Below are positions 1 through 8,156 of a stretch of DNA of 53,787 nucleotides, in pieces. The notes below the pieces were generated by a model. The model was given only the letters and a program-made list of their open reading frames with translations, ran no database searches and was not told the origin of the DNA. Made by a program: the position numbers and the translations under genes. The first letter of the stretch is position 1. The number at the start of each line of letters is the position of its first letter. The stretch lies in NCBI RefSeq assembly GCF_001048695.1, contig NZ_CVRB01000009.1, forward strand, positions 1 to 53,787. The letters run 5' to 3'. The DNA comes from Neobacillus massiliamazoniensis (GTDB lineage: Bacteria > Bacillota > Bacilli > Bacillales > Cytobacillaceae).

Positions 1-108
1 GATAGCGAGAAGGTCACACCCGTTCCCATACCGAACACGGAAGTTAAGCTTCTCAGCGCTGATGGTAGTTGGGGGCTATCCCCCTGTGAGAGTAAGACGT
101 TGCCAGGC
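1..108 (+). rRNA. rrf: 5S rRNA, 3' part
   Basis: The conserved 5S core (CCCGTTCCCATACCGAAC, then GAAGTTAAGC and GATGGTAGT) is present and the 3' strand ends near TGCCAGGC. Roughly the first ten bases lie before the window. It is the last gene of an rRNA operon on the + strand, matching the rRNA operon that precedes csfB in B. subtilis. The window edge inside an rRNA gene suggests a contig break in a repeated sequence. Confidence 0.95.
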
Positions 109-120
109 AAATGAATGAAA

Positions 121-147
121 GACAACCGAATTTGGTTGTCTTTTTTG
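121..147 (+). terminator. rRNA operon terminator
   Basis: The stem GACAACC/GGTTGTC closes a short AT-rich loop and is followed by six T residues. It lies just after the 5S gene, so it is the intrinsic terminator of the rRNA operon. Confidence 0.9.
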
Positions 148-222
148 TATTTTATTACTATTTTTATAAGAATCATTACTTTTAACAGTAAATCGTCCTA
201 GTTTTTAACTGTGAATTAAATT

Positions 223-386
223 ATATGCGCGAATCTAGAGATGATATGCGCGAATCGAAGACATCGGCCAGTAAATGGATTTTTGTCTAAGCACTATTTT
301 CAATATATCTGCGATTTCGGTCGGTATATCTGCGGATTTTTTAATATATCTGTTAATCTAACCGATATATCTGCGAATCGCAAATC
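223..386. repeat. 21-bp-phased degenerate repeat after the 5S gene
   Basis: Two blocks share a period of 20-21 bp. The first has ATATGCGCGAATC twice (223-235 and 244-256). The second has TATATCTG starting at 304, 325, 345 and 366, usually followed by CGAAT- or CGGAT-like bases. The stretch 148-563 otherwise holds no gene I can support, only AT-rich spacer leading to gin. Confidence 0.7.
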
Positions 387-563
387 TCCTTTTATTGAGA
401 AAACAAAGTAACGAACTGAACCAAAAAAGAACGAACTATTCGAAAATAGACATACACCCAAAGGCAAACGGTAACATAAAATAATAAATAAGGATAAGAG
501 TATTCGAAAAAGTGTATACAAATTAAACTAATGGAAAGAATAGGTGTATGGAGGTGGAGGGAT

Positions 564-764
564 TTGAGTTCATTAGCACATTGTCAGCATGGGGAAACGT
601 GTGTGATTTGTGAGGATTTAAAACCGGTAGGCTTACATCTATATACTTCTTTTATTTGTATTGATTGTGAAAAGGATTTAATCCATACGGGAACAAGTGA
701 CCCAAAATATAAATATTTTCTTAAACAGCTTAAAAAAATTACAAATCCAGAAATATTTTCATAA
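564..764 (+). CDS. csfB: Anti-sigma-G factor Gin (CsfB)
   Basis: This small zinc-binding protein (66 residues) matches B. subtilis Gin, which binds sigma-G and sigma-E so that neither acts in the wrong compartment or too early in sporulation. Two CxxC pairs are visible, TCVICED near the N-terminus and FICIDCEKDL about 20 residues later, followed by the family signature SDPKYKYFLKQLKK. I place the start at TTG 564 because GGAGGT at 550-555 is 8 bases upstream. The upstream ATG at 531 has no good ribosome site and would add 11 unrelated residues. The position between an rRNA operon and yaaO is as in B. subtilis, but xpaC and yaaN are missing from the interval. Confidence 0.9.
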   Translation: MSSLAHCQHGETCVICEDLKPVGLHLYTSFICIDCEKDLIHTGTSDPKYKYFLKQLKKITNPEIFS

Positions 765-765
765 C

Positions 766-795
766 AAGTCCTAATAAGGGCTTTATTTTTTTGTT
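766..795 (+). terminator. Weak intrinsic terminator after gin
   Basis: AAGTCC and AGGGCTT form a short GU-containing hairpin followed by ATTTTTTT. It separates gin from yaaO. Confidence 0.55.
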
Positions 796-830
796 AAAAT
801 AGATGAGACGCTTAGAAGGAAGTTAATAAT

Positions 831-2267
831 ATGACCAAACAATTAAAAATACCTTTATACGAAGCTCTAATGGAGCATTTAAGTAAAAGTCCGGTTTCGT
901 TTCACGTTCCGGGACATAAATATGGCTGTATTTTTCCACAGGGAGCAGATATTTTTCAACAACTATTAAAACTCGATGCAACAGAACTGTCCGGGTTAGA
1001 TGACCTACATTCACCAGAGGGTGTTATTTTTGAGGCAGAATCACTGTTAGCGGAGTTATTCCAAGTAAAGAAAAGTTTTTTTCTCGTAAATGGTTCAACT
1101 GTTGGTAATCTTGCAATGATTATGGCAGTCTGCCCGGAAGAATCACATGTGCTGGTGCAGCGAAATTGTCATAAGTCGGTTTTAAATGCCTTAAAAATGG
1201 CGAACGTAAAGCCGATTTTTCTTGATCCGGAATACGATAGCGAATGGAAGGTTGCTTCAGGTGTTAGTCTTGAGACGGTTAAAGAGGCCATCCACTTATA
1301 TCCTGAAGCAAAAGCGATCATATTGACCTATCCTAATTACTATGGAATGGTATATGATTTACAAGGTGTAATTCAACATGCACATCAACATCGGATCCCA
1401 GTATTAGTGGACGAGGCACATGGAGCCCATTTTATTGCGAGTACTATGTTTCCATCATCCGCTGTGCAAATGGGGGCTGATATTGTTGTGCAATCTGCTC
1501 ATAAAACGTTGCCGGCCATGACGATGGGTTCTTTTTTGCATGTTAATAGCGATTTAGTTAACATTAATAGACTTACGGATTATCTGCAAATGCTTCAATC
1601 AAGCAGCCCCTCCTATCCCATTATGGCTTCATTAGATTTGGCACGGAGTTACTTAGCTGCATATGGAGAAAAGGATATACGGTATTTATCTTCAAAAATA
1701 AAACAGTTTAAAGAGGAATTAGCGGAAATTACCGCGATAAAGGTATTAGAATATCCAAACAGCCAAGGAGACCTATTAAAGGTAACGATACAATCCACGT
1801 GTGGATTAAGTGGCTTTGAGTTGCAGAGGAGATTGGAAGGGGTAGGTATTTATACGGAGCTGGCTGACCCGAATAATGTCTTATTGATTATGCCATTACT
1901 AAAGGAAAGACAAAGTTATCCGTTTAAAGACACAGTCATCAAAATGAAAAGTGAGCTGGCCAGTCAGTCGATTCAGCATACAATAGAAGAATTACCTGTA
2001 ACGGGCCAGAAAATTTCTGAATTAGCAATCCCCTATAAAGAAATGGTGCATTATAAGGAAAAACAAGTAGTCATCGCGGATGCAATTAATCTAGTATGTG
2101 CAGAAACGGTTATTCCTTACCCTCCAGGCATTCCGCTGCTTTTAAGGGGAGAAAGAATAACAATGGAAAAAATAAAATACCTAAAAGAGCTATTACAGGT
2201 TGGAGGGAGGTTCCAAGGAGGGTCATCTTTGGAACACGGTTTATTAAAGGTTTTTTTGGAGGATTAA
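831..2267 (+). CDS. yaaO: Orn/Lys/Arg decarboxylase family PLP enzyme (YaaO)
   Basis: The 478-residue protein is a fold-type I PLP enzyme of the bacterial ornithine/lysine/arginine decarboxylase family, close in length to B. subtilis YaaO. Early family motifs are FHVPGHKYG and LDDLHSPEG. The cofactor region has VDEAHGAH (D194, H197) and SAHK at 222-225, with K225 the expected Schiff-base lysine. The C-terminal part carries the family's PYPPGIPLLLRGE segment. The true substrate of YaaO is not established to my knowledge, so lysine or arginine decarboxylation is inferred from the family. It ends 3 bases before tmk and probably shares its transcript. AGAAGGAAG lies upstream of the ATG. Confidence 0.88.
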   Translation: MTKQLKIPLYEALMEHLSKSPVSFHVPGHKYGCIFPQGADIFQQLLKLDATELSGLDDLHSPEGVIFEAESLLAELFQVKKSFFLVNGSTVGNLAMIMAVCPEESHVLVQRNCHKSVLNALKMANVKPIFLDPEYDSEWKVASGVSLETVKEAIHLYPEAKAIILTYPNYYGMVYDLQGVIQHAHQHRIPVLVDEAHGAHFIASTMFPSSAVQMGADIVVQSAHKTLPAMTMGSFLHVNSDLVNINRLTDYLQMLQSSSPSYPIMASLDLARSYLAAYGEKDIRYLSSKIKQFKEELAEITAIKVLEYPNSQGDLLKVTIQSTCGLSGFELQRRLEGVGIYTELADPNNVLLIMPLLKERQSYPFKDTVIKMKSELASQSIQHTIEELPVTGQKISELAIPYKEMVHYKEKQVVIADAINLVCAETVIPYPPGIPLLLRGERITMEKIKYLKELLQVGGRFQGGSSLEHGLLKVFLED

Positions 2268-2270
2268 TAA

Positions 2271-2906
2271 ATGAACAAGGGAATATTTATTACATTTGAA
2301 GGCCCGGATGGTGCAGGTAAAACAACCATCATTAACATGGTTACAGAACAACTTGAAAACGTCTTGCTAACGAGAGAACCGGGCGGGATTGATATAGCTG
2401 AGCAGATAAGAAGGGTAATTTTGGCTAGGGAAAATACAGCTATGGATCCAAGGACAGAGGCATTACTGTATGCAGCGGCACGGAGACAGCATTTGATGGA
2501 AAAGGTTAAACCAGCCCTAGAAGAGGGTATAGTGGTGTTGTGTGACCGTTTCGTAGATAGTTCCTTGGCTTATCAAGGGCATGCACGTGGTTTAGGAATT
2601 GACGAAGTATTGAAGATAAATCAGTTTGCCATTGAGGATATGATGCCTGATTTAACTATATATTTTGACATTGAACCAGAGTTAGGTTTGAAACGGATTA
2701 ATAAAAACAAAGGAAGAGAAGTAAATCGACTTGATTTAGAGAATCTTGATTTTCATCATAAGGTAAGAGAAGGGTACGCAATCTTAATGGAGCGTTTCCC
2801 CAACCGAATCGTCAAAATTGATGCTTCCGATACATTGGAGAAAGTTTTTGAAAAAACGATCAAGCTGGTGATTGAAAAGATTGAGCAAAAAAGGCCTTCT
2901 GTTTAA
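2271..2906 (+). CDS. tmk: Thymidylate kinase
   Basis: dTMP kinase (211 residues) makes dTDP from dTMP in the cytoplasm. The P-loop is GPDGAGKTT at 11-19, the TREPGG substrate segment is at about 34-39, and the DR motif is D92-R93 followed by FVDSSLAYQG. The ribosome site GGAGG lies inside the end of yaaO, so the two genes are probably translated together. In B. subtilis tmk leads into yaaQ(darA)-yaaR-holB. Here about 490 bp of repeats separates tmk from darA, and darA has its own promoter. Confidence 0.97.
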   Translation: MNKGIFITFEGPDGAGKTTIINMVTEQLENVLLTREPGGIDIAEQIRRVILARENTAMDPRTEALLYAAARRQHLMEKVKPALEEGIVVLCDRFVDSSLAYQGHARGLGIDEVLKINQFAIEDMMPDLTIYFDIEPELGLKRINKNKGREVNRLDLENLDFHHKVREGYAILMERFPNRIVKIDASDTLEKVFEKTIKLVIEKIEQKRPSV

Positions 2907-2916
2907 GGCTTTTTTC
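2887..2916 (+). terminator. Intrinsic terminator at the end of tmk
   Basis: An A-rich arm with GGCCTT pairs with AAGGCTTTTTT through a one-base bulge. The hairpin overlaps the tmk stop codon. Confidence 0.65.
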
Positions 2917-2924
2917 TATAAAAT

Positions 2925-3155
2925 GGCTGTGTTAGACTTGCCTGTTGATTTGCGGTCAAGAAGCGAGCATCCGCGAGCGTTCCGGGGAGCCTCCTCGGCG
3001 CTTATGCGCCTGTGGGGTCTCTCCCGCAGGACATTGAATTACATCCTTGAATCTGGCCACGCACGAAGGAAATGCGATAGCATTTTCGAGGAGTCTCGCG
3101 CCTTCCGCTCCTATCAACATAGTTTCAAAAATCAACAATGATCTTTAACACATCC
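2925..3155 (-). repeat. GGCTGTGTTA element, long copy
   Basis: This 231-bp copy starts GGCTGTGTTA and ends TTTAACACATCC, an imperfect terminal inverted repeat. Read on the - strand it matches the 244-bp copy at 19777-20020 along its whole length. An open frame crosses both long copies, but it looks like a by-product of the repeat and has no recognised family. Confidence 0.8.
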
Positions 3156-3180
3156 TATAAAATAAGAAAATAATGTCGAC

Positions 3181-3335
3181 ATCGAGAATTGTCCAGTACC
3201 ATAAGAATAGGCTTTCGGCGGAGCAACTAGGGGTTCTAAGATCTACGGTCAAGCCGATATGAAGGTTAAAAGGCAACCTTCATATCGGCTTGTCTAGATT
3301 GGTGCCCTTGGCAAGTCGTTTCCACTTTTCTATGT
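3181..3335 (+). repeat. Modular hairpin repeat, copy 1
   Basis: It begins with a GAGAATTGTCCAG-type arm and ends with TTGGCAAGTCG...CTTTTCTA. Inside is a perfect 17-bp stem: AAGCCGATATGAAGGTT at 3251-3267 pairs with 3275-3291. It belongs to the family found throughout this window. Confidence 0.75.
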
Positions 3336-3351
3336 AAGGCGAACGAATACC

Positions 3352-3360
3352 TGATATAAT
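3352..3360 (+). promoter_or_regulatory. Extended -10 promoter for darA
   Basis: TGATATAAT is a perfect TGn-extended sigma-A -10 element 40 bp before darA. No good -35 is visible. It lies just after the repeats that separate darA from tmk, so darA does not depend on read-through. Confidence 0.6.
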
Positions 3361-3399
3361 AGAGGAAAAGCAGGACAAATAGTGGAGAGGGTGGTTTAG

Positions 3400-3729
3400 A
3401 TGAAACTAATCATTGCTGTTGTTCAGGATCAGGATAGTAACCGACTTTCAAGAGTGCTAGTAGAGAATAATTTTAGAGCAACAAAATTAGCTAGTACAGG
3501 TGGTTTTTTGAAATCGGGCAACACCACATTTATGATTGGCACCGAAGATATTCGTGTTGACCGTGCTCTCCAAATTATTAAGGAAAATTGTAGGGCGCGC
3601 GATCAATTAGTCGCACCCGTTTCGCCAATGGGGGGAAATGCCGATTCTTATGTCCCTTATCCGATCGAAGTGGAAGTAGGAGGGGCAACTGTATTCGTCC
3701 TGCCGATTGAGCAGTTCTTGCAATTTTAA
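3400..3729 (+). CDS. darA: Cyclic di-AMP receptor DarA (PstA, YaaQ)
   Basis: This 109-residue protein of the PII-like DUF970 family matches B. subtilis YaaQ/DarA, a trimeric cytoplasmic receptor for cyclic di-AMP. The N-terminal strand KLIIAVVQDQD, the loop segment TKLASTGGFLKSGNTTFMIG and the C-terminal VGGATVFVLPIEQF are all present. The family binds the nucleotide but its downstream target is not settled. GGAGAGGGTGG provides the ribosome site. In B. subtilis yaaR sits between this gene and holB; here only about 50 bp separates them. Confidence 0.95.
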   Translation: MKLIIAVVQDQDSNRLSRVLVENNFRATKLASTGGFLKSGNTTFMIGTEDIRVDRALQIIKENCRARDQLVAPVSPMGGNADSYVPYPIEVEVGGATVFVLPIEQFLQF

Positions 3730-3779
3730 ACTTGGTAACAACTTGGTGATCTACAGTAATAGGTAAGAAGGTGATGATC

Positions 3780-4787
3780 GTGGTAAAGACATGGGAGCAG
3801 TTAGAAGTACTGCAGCCGACAGTGCTAAAAATGGTAAAAAACAGTTTAGTAAAAAATCGGGTGGCCCATGCCTACCTTTTCGAGGGAATGAGAGGGACAG
3901 GGAAAAAGGAGATTAGTTTGCTGCTAACAAAGGCCCTCTTTTGTCAATCCTTACTAGAAGGTTATAAACCATGTGAATCCTGCAATAATTGCCGGCGGAT
4001 TAATAATGGGAATCACCCGGATGTTCATATTGTGGAGCCTGATGGGTTATCCATTAAAAAACAACAGATTCAAAATTTGCAGGAGGAATTTTCGAAAAAA
4101 GGTTTAGAATCCTCAAGCAAGGTTTATATAATTGTTCATGCTGACAAAATGAGTGGAAGTGCCTCTAATAGTTTGTTAAAGTTTCTCGAGGAGCCAACAG
4201 CGCAAACGACAGCCATCCTTTTAACAGAGCAGCCACAGCAAATGCTCCCCACGATCCTTTCTAGATGCCAAATTTTAACATTCAATCCATTATCACCTCA
4301 GGCAATGGTGAAACAGTTAACGGAAAACGGCGTGGAATCAACAAAGGCACCTATTTTAGCACATCTAACGAATAACCTTGACGAAGCTTTAGCGTTAAAT
4401 GTCGATGATTGGTTTGCACAAGCCCAAAAAATAGTGTTAAAATTATATGAGGTGTTGAAAAAGCACCCACTTGAAGCGATGGTAACGCTTCAGGGGGAAT
4501 GGTTTCAGCATTTTAAAGAAAAAGAGCAAATCAATCGTGGTTTAGATCTATTACTTCTTATTTTTAAGGATTTACTATATATACAGCTAGACAAGCAGGA
4601 GCAAATTGCTTATAAGGGAGAAAGTGAACGGTTACAGCAATTTGCTTTACAAGCATCAAGACGACGCTTATCGGATCAAATGTCTGCAATTCTTGAAGCA
4701 AAGAAAAGATTAGCGGCTAATATGAATCCTCAGCTTATGATGGAACAGCTTGTGTTAAAATTGCAGGAGGGATCTTCATTTGTATGA
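3780..4787 (+). CDS. holB: DNA polymerase III delta' subunit
   Basis: This 335-residue clamp-loader subunit is an AAA+ protein that helps load the sliding clamp at the replication fork. It has a P-loop-like GMRGTGKK at 36-43, the zinc-site cysteines C55, C65, C68 and C71, and the segment LLKFLEEPTAQTTAILLTE with the SRC motif soon after. I chose GTG 3780 because AAGGTG at 3768-3773 sits 6 bases upstream. ATG 3774 directly abuts that site and is less likely. The 3' end overlaps ricT by 8 bases, so the two are translationally linked. Confidence 0.95.
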   Translation: MVKTWEQLEVLQPTVLKMVKNSLVKNRVAHAYLFEGMRGTGKKEISLLLTKALFCQSLLEGYKPCESCNNCRRINNGNHPDVHIVEPDGLSIKKQQIQNLQEEFSKKGLESSSKVYIIVHADKMSGSASNSLLKFLEEPTAQTTAILLTEQPQQMLPTILSRCQILTFNPLSPQAMVKQLTENGVESTKAPILAHLTNNLDEALALNVDDWFAQAQKIVLKLYEVLKKHPLEAMVTLQGEWFQHFKEKEQINRGLDLLLLIFKDLLYIQLDKQEQIAYKGESERLQQFALQASRRRLSDQMSAILEAKKRLAANMNPQLMMEQLVLKLQEGSSFV

Positions 4788-5607
4788 TGTTATAGGAGTA
4801 CGCTTCAAAAAAGCGGGAAAAATCTATTATTTTGATCCGGGAGACCTCTCTATTCAAAAAGATGATTATGTGATTGTCGAAACGGTACGTGGTGTCGAAT
4901 TTGGGAAGGCGGTCATTGCTCGTAAACAAGTTGAGGACCACGATGTTGTTCTGCCACTCAAAAAAGTGGTCCGAATTGCGGATCAGAAGGATCGAATGAT
5001 TGTTGATGAAAATAAACAAGCTGCCAAAGAAGCGTATGAAGTTTGTAATGGAAAAGTTATAGAACATCAGCTAGATATGAAGTTAGTGGATGTTGAATAT
5101 ACCTTTGATCGAAACAAGGTTATATTCTACTTTACCGCTGACGGAAGAGTTGATTTCCGTGAACTTGTTAAGGATTTAGCAGCCATTTTTCGAACCCGAA
5201 TTGAATTGCGCCAAATTGGAGTTAGAGATGAAGCCAAAATGCTTGGCGGCATTGGTCCATGCGGAAGAATGCTTTGTTGCTCTACCTTTTTAGGCGACTT
5301 TGACCCTGTTTCGATTAAAATGGCAAAGGACCAGAACCTTTCCTTAAATCCAACGAAAATATCAGGTTTATGCGGCCGGCTGATGTGCTGTTTAAAATAT
5401 GAAAACGATGAATACGAATCCGCAAAGGAGCAGCTGCCTGATTTAGGAGAAATCATTGCTACTCCACAAGGTGAAGGTAAAGTCGTAGGCTTAAATATTT
5501 TAGAGCGGGTTCTTCAAGTTGAACTAACGGAACAAGAACGGGTTCTCGAGTATACTTTGGATGAAATTATTAAAGAGGGTGCCTTTTCTATACAATCCAC
5601 AGATTAA
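4780..5607 (+). CDS. ricT: PSP1-domain protein RicT (YaaT)
   Basis: This 275-residue protein matches B. subtilis YaaT/RicT. RicT joins RicA and RicF in a Y-complex that carries iron-sulfur clusters, helps RNase Y mature operon mRNAs, and favours competence, sporulation and biofilm formation. The PSP1 region holds two cysteine clusters, CGRMLCC and CGRLMCC, which fit cluster ligation. The start is TTG 4780, inside the end of holB, with GGAGGG upstream. The N-terminus MYDVIGVRFKKAGKIYYFDP matches the B. subtilis protein as I recall it. Confidence 0.95.
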   Translation: MYDVIGVRFKKAGKIYYFDPGDLSIQKDDYVIVETVRGVEFGKAVIARKQVEDHDVVLPLKKVVRIADQKDRMIVDENKQAAKEAYEVCNGKVIEHQLDMKLVDVEYTFDRNKVIFYFTADGRVDFRELVKDLAAIFRTRIELRQIGVRDEAKMLGGIGPCGRMLCCSTFLGDFDPVSIKMAKDQNLSLNPTKISGLCGRLMCCLKYENDEYESAKEQLPDLGEIIATPQGEGKVVGLNILERVLQVELTEQERVLEYTLDEIIKEGAFSIQSTD

Positions 5608-5620
5608 TGAGGTGGAAGAC

Positions 5621-5998
5621 GTGGATAAAAAAGAAATATTTGATTCAGTAAGTAATATGGAAACACAAATTGGCCATCTTTACCAACGGCTTGGGGAATT
5701 AAAGCAGCACTTAGCTGAAATAATTGAAGAGAATCATTATTTGAAGCTTGAAAATGAGCATTTAAGGCGTCGTCTAGATGTAACCACGGAAATTGAAAAA
5801 AAAGATGTGACAACCAAAAGGGATGTAGCTTCAAAGCAATTATCAAGAGCTGGAGTTAAGCCTTTTGATGTGGGTGAAGGGTATGATAATCTTGCCAGGC
5901 TTTATCAAGAGGGTTTTCATATTTGTAACCTTCATTTTGGAAGCTTGCGGAAGGATGGAGATTGTTTATTTTGTCTTTCCTTTCTTAATAAGAAATAA
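5621..5998 (+). CDS. yabA: Replication initiation control protein YabA
   Basis: YabA (125 residues) limits replication initiation by binding DnaA and the DnaN clamp. The N-terminal half (about 5-60) is a leucine-rich coiled coil used for oligomerisation. The C-terminal domain binds zinc through C102, H105, C115 and C118 in HICNLHFG...CLFC. I chose GTG 5621 (protein start MDKKEIFD), with TGAGGTGG upstream, because this matches the family N-terminus. A longer frame from 5561 would run inside ricT and has no family support. It follows ricT by 13 bases. Confidence 0.94.
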   Translation: MDKKEIFDSVSNMETQIGHLYQRLGELKQHLAEIIEENHYLKLENEHLRRRLDVTTEIEKKDVTTKRDVASKQLSRAGVKPFDVGEGYDNLARLYQEGFHICNLHFGSLRKDGDCLFCLSFLNKK

Positions 5999-6000
5999 GC

Positions 6001-6032
6001 TAGAGCCTTCCTTAAAAGGGAGGCTATTTTTG
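6001..6032 (+). terminator. Terminator after yabA
   Basis: AGAGCCTTCC pairs with GGGAGGCT with one mismatch, followed by ATTTTTG. It ends the holB-ricT-yabA transcript. Confidence 0.65.
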
Positions 6033-6054
6033 AAAGATTAGATAGTATAAAATT

Positions 6055-6115
6055 ATCCTTCCTGCCGGCTCGTCTTGCGCTTGTTGACGATTACGGGCGC
6101 CTAACGCTTTTCTAA
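6055..6115 (+). repeat. Modular hairpin repeat, 3' fragment
   Basis: Only the right half of the repeat is present: TGCCGGCTCGTCTTG, then GGGCGCC and CTTTTCTA. The ribosome site of trmN6 follows directly. Confidence 0.6.
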
Positions 6116-6127
6116 TAGGAGGATTCG

Positions 6128-6868
6128 ATGATTAATTTGAAAGACGATGAACGGTTGGACTATTTACTTGCTGAAAATTTGCGAATTATTCAAAGTCCAT
6201 CGGTATTTGCCTTTTCACTTGATGCCGTATTATTGGCGAGATTTGTATACGTTCCTATTCAGAAGGGGAACATCATTGACCTATGCAGCGGTAATGGGGT
6301 AATCCCATTATTTTTAAGTACTAGGACAAAAGGGAACATTATTGGTGTCGAAATACAAGAACGGCTATTTGATATGGCGCAAAGAAGTATTGAATTTAAC
6401 GGGCTTCAGGATCGTCTTAAGATGATTCACGGTGATATTAAGGAAATGCCAAAGCAGTTAGGGTACGGAAAGTTTGATGTTATAACATGTAATCCGCCCT
6501 ATTTTATTACGCCGAAAAAGGAAGAAATCAACCTTAACGAACACTTGGCAATTGCCCGCCATGAAATCCATTGTACGCTTGAGGATGCTGTTAAGGTCTC
6601 AAGTCAATTAGTAAAGCAAGGCGGAAAGGTTGCATTTGTACATCGGCCAGGCAGATTCATTGATCTTATTACCTTGATGCGGATGTATCGGCTTGAGCCA
6701 AAACGAATTCAATTTATTTATCCAAAGGCAGGGAAGGAAGCAAATACCGTCTTGGTTGAAGCAATCAAAGATGGAAATCCGGACTTAAAAATTCTCCCGC
6801 CATTAATTGTCTATAACGAAAAAGATGAATACACACCCGAATTGAGAGAGATTTTATATGGAGAATAA
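6128..6868 (+). CDS. trmN6: tRNA1(Val) adenine-N6 methyltransferase (YabB)
   Basis: This is a 246-residue class I SAM-dependent methyltransferase. The SAM-binding strand and loop read IIDLCSGNGVIPLFL, and the catalytic NPPY is at 122-125, typical of enzymes that methylate exocyclic amino groups. It matches the YabB/TrmN6 group (A37 of tRNA-Val). That specificity is a family assignment and I see nothing that proves it here. TAGGAGG gives a strong ribosome site. The gene overlaps yazA by 11 bases. Confidence 0.92.
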   Translation: MINLKDDERLDYLLAENLRIIQSPSVFAFSLDAVLLARFVYVPIQKGNIIDLCSGNGVIPLFLSTRTKGNIIGVEIQERLFDMAQRSIEFNGLQDRLKMIHGDIKEMPKQLGYGKFDVITCNPPYFITPKKEEINLNEHLAIARHEIHCTLEDAVKVSSQLVKQGGKVAFVHRPGRFIDLITLMRMYRLEPKRIQFIYPKAGKEANTVLVEAIKDGNPDLKILPPLIVYNEKDEYTPELREILYGE

Positions 6869-7145
6869 CAGCCATTTCTTTTATGTATTAACTTGTAAGG
6901 ATGGAAGTCTTTACGGAGGTTACACCAATCATCTTGAGCGTCGGATTAAGCAACATAATGAAGGCAAGGGAGCGAAATATACACGAGGAAGAGGCCCAGT
7001 TACGTTAACGTTTTATCAATGTTTTGATAATAAAAGTGAGGCAATGAAGGCGGAGTATTATTTTAAACATTTATCTCGGAAAGAAAAGCTTGAGTTTTTA
7101 CGTATAGAAACGGGTGGTAATGATGTGGCAGCAGAAAAGCTTTGA
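6858..7145 (+). CDS. yazA: GIY-YIG nuclease superfamily protein YazA
   Basis: This 95-residue single-domain GIY-YIG protein belongs to the UPF0213/YhbQ group. The catalytic-domain signature reads FYVLTCKDGSLYGGYTNHLERRI in shortened form: an FYV strand, YGGYT in place of YIG, and then the arginine. A conserved glutamate lies in the later KAEYYFKHL helix. No firm biological substrate is known for the stand-alone Bacillus protein. It overlaps trmN6 at its start and rsmI at its end, so the three genes form one translation-coupled unit. Confidence 0.9.
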   Translation: MENNSHFFYVLTCKDGSLYGGYTNHLERRIKQHNEGKGAKYTRGRGPVTLTFYQCFDNKSEAMKAEYYFKHLSRKEKLEFLRIETGGNDVAAEKL

Positions 7146-7998
7146 GAATGAGGAACAAAAAGGAATTCTTTATCTTGTCCCTACTCCGATTGGGAATTTG
7201 GAGGATATGAGTTTTCGGGCCATTCGAATGTTAAAGGAAGCGGATGTGATTGCCGCTGAAGATACTAGGAATACAAAGAAACTGTGTAACTACTTTGAAA
7301 TTGATACACCGATCATCAGTTATCATGAGCATAACAAGGAAACAAGCGGCGAAAGACTCCTTCAAAAGATAAAGGACGGAGGAAAGATTGCCGTAGTTAG
7401 CGATGCCGGAATGCCGACAATATCTGACCCTGGATATGAACTCGTTACTGCGGCTATTCAAGAGAAGGTGACAGTTGTCCCGTTACCGGGTGCGAATGCA
7501 GCTCTCACTGCCTTAATTGCATCCGGGCTCCCAAGCCAGCCTTTTTATTTTTACGGATTTTTAGACCGTAATAAGAAAGAAAAACAGCGAGAATTAGAAA
7601 GCTTGAAGCGGCAGAAGGCGACGATCATCTTTTATGAATCGCCACATAGGCTCAAAGAAACATTATCCTTTATGTTAGATATATTAGGAAATAGAAGAAT
7701 CGCCATTAGCAGAGAACTAACAAAAAAATTTGAAGAATTTATTAGAGGCAATCTAAAAGAGGCGATAGAGTGGGCAAATCAAGATGAAATTCGCGGAGAA
7801 TTCTGCCTGATTGTCGAAGGTGCTGAGGAAGAAACAGAGGAAGAAGTAAACTGGTGGAGTGAATTAACGGTGGAAGAACACGTAAACCATTACATAGCCC
7901 TGAAAAATATTTCTTCAAAAGAGGCAATCAAACTAACGGCTAAAGATCGAGACTTAAACAAAAGAGAAGTATACCAGGCTTATCATATAGAGCAATAG
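7123..7998 (+). CDS. rsmI: 16S rRNA (cytidine-1402-2'-O)-methyltransferase
   Basis: RsmI/YabC is a tetrapyrrole-methylase-fold enzyme that 2'-O-methylates C1402 in the ribosomal decoding centre. The conserved N-terminal LYLVPTPIGNLEDMSFRA, the AEDTRNT segment, the SDAGMPTISDPG loop and PLPGANAALTALIASGLP are all clear. I use the second ATG of an ATGATG pair, giving MWQQKSF, because the B. subtilis protein starts similarly. An upstream GTG is also in frame. Length from this start is 291 residues, normal for the family. It overlaps yazA by about 23 bases. Confidence 0.95.
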   Translation: MWQQKSFENEEQKGILYLVPTPIGNLEDMSFRAIRMLKEADVIAAEDTRNTKKLCNYFEIDTPIISYHEHNKETSGERLLQKIKDGGKIAVVSDAGMPTISDPGYELVTAAIQEKVTVVPLPGANAALTALIASGLPSQPFYFYGFLDRNKKEKQRELESLKRQKATIIFYESPHRLKETLSFMLDILGNRRIAISRELTKKFEEFIRGNLKEAIEWANQDEIRGEFCLIVEGAEEETEEEVNWWSELTVEEHVNHYIALKNISSKEAIKLTAKDRDLNKREVYQAYHIEQ

Positions 7999-8128
7999 AA
8001 AAGCGCAAGGCGTCCGTTTAGCGAAGTTCACTAGTCGCTGGGCGCCTCCGCCGAAAAACTCACGTTTTTCGGCGTGCGAGGTATCGCTTTCGAAGCTTAC
8101 TCTTATGAAGCTAGACAATTCTCGAAGC
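7999..8128 (-). repeat. Modular hairpin repeat, copy on - strand
   Basis: It starts GAAAAGCGCAAGGCG, carries the inner stem CGCCGAAAAACTCACGTTTTTCGGCG, and ends GCTAGACAATTCTCGAAG. The same inner stem is used by the copy at 17326-17508. It lies between the convergent rsmI and abrB. Confidence 0.7.
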
Positions 8129-8156
8129 CAAAATATATCTTTCTTAATCTCATTAA

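Noticed and set aside
300..521. Open frame on the - strand in the 5S-gin gap
   Set aside because: It runs through the 21-bp-phased array and AT-rich spacer, has no ribosome site and no recognisable protein family.
2872..3141. Open frame across the long repeat copy, with a similar one at 19791-20000 on the - strand
   Set aside because: The shared peptide comes from the DNA repeat itself. It is cut by the internal deletions in the other copies, lacks a proper start and has no family.
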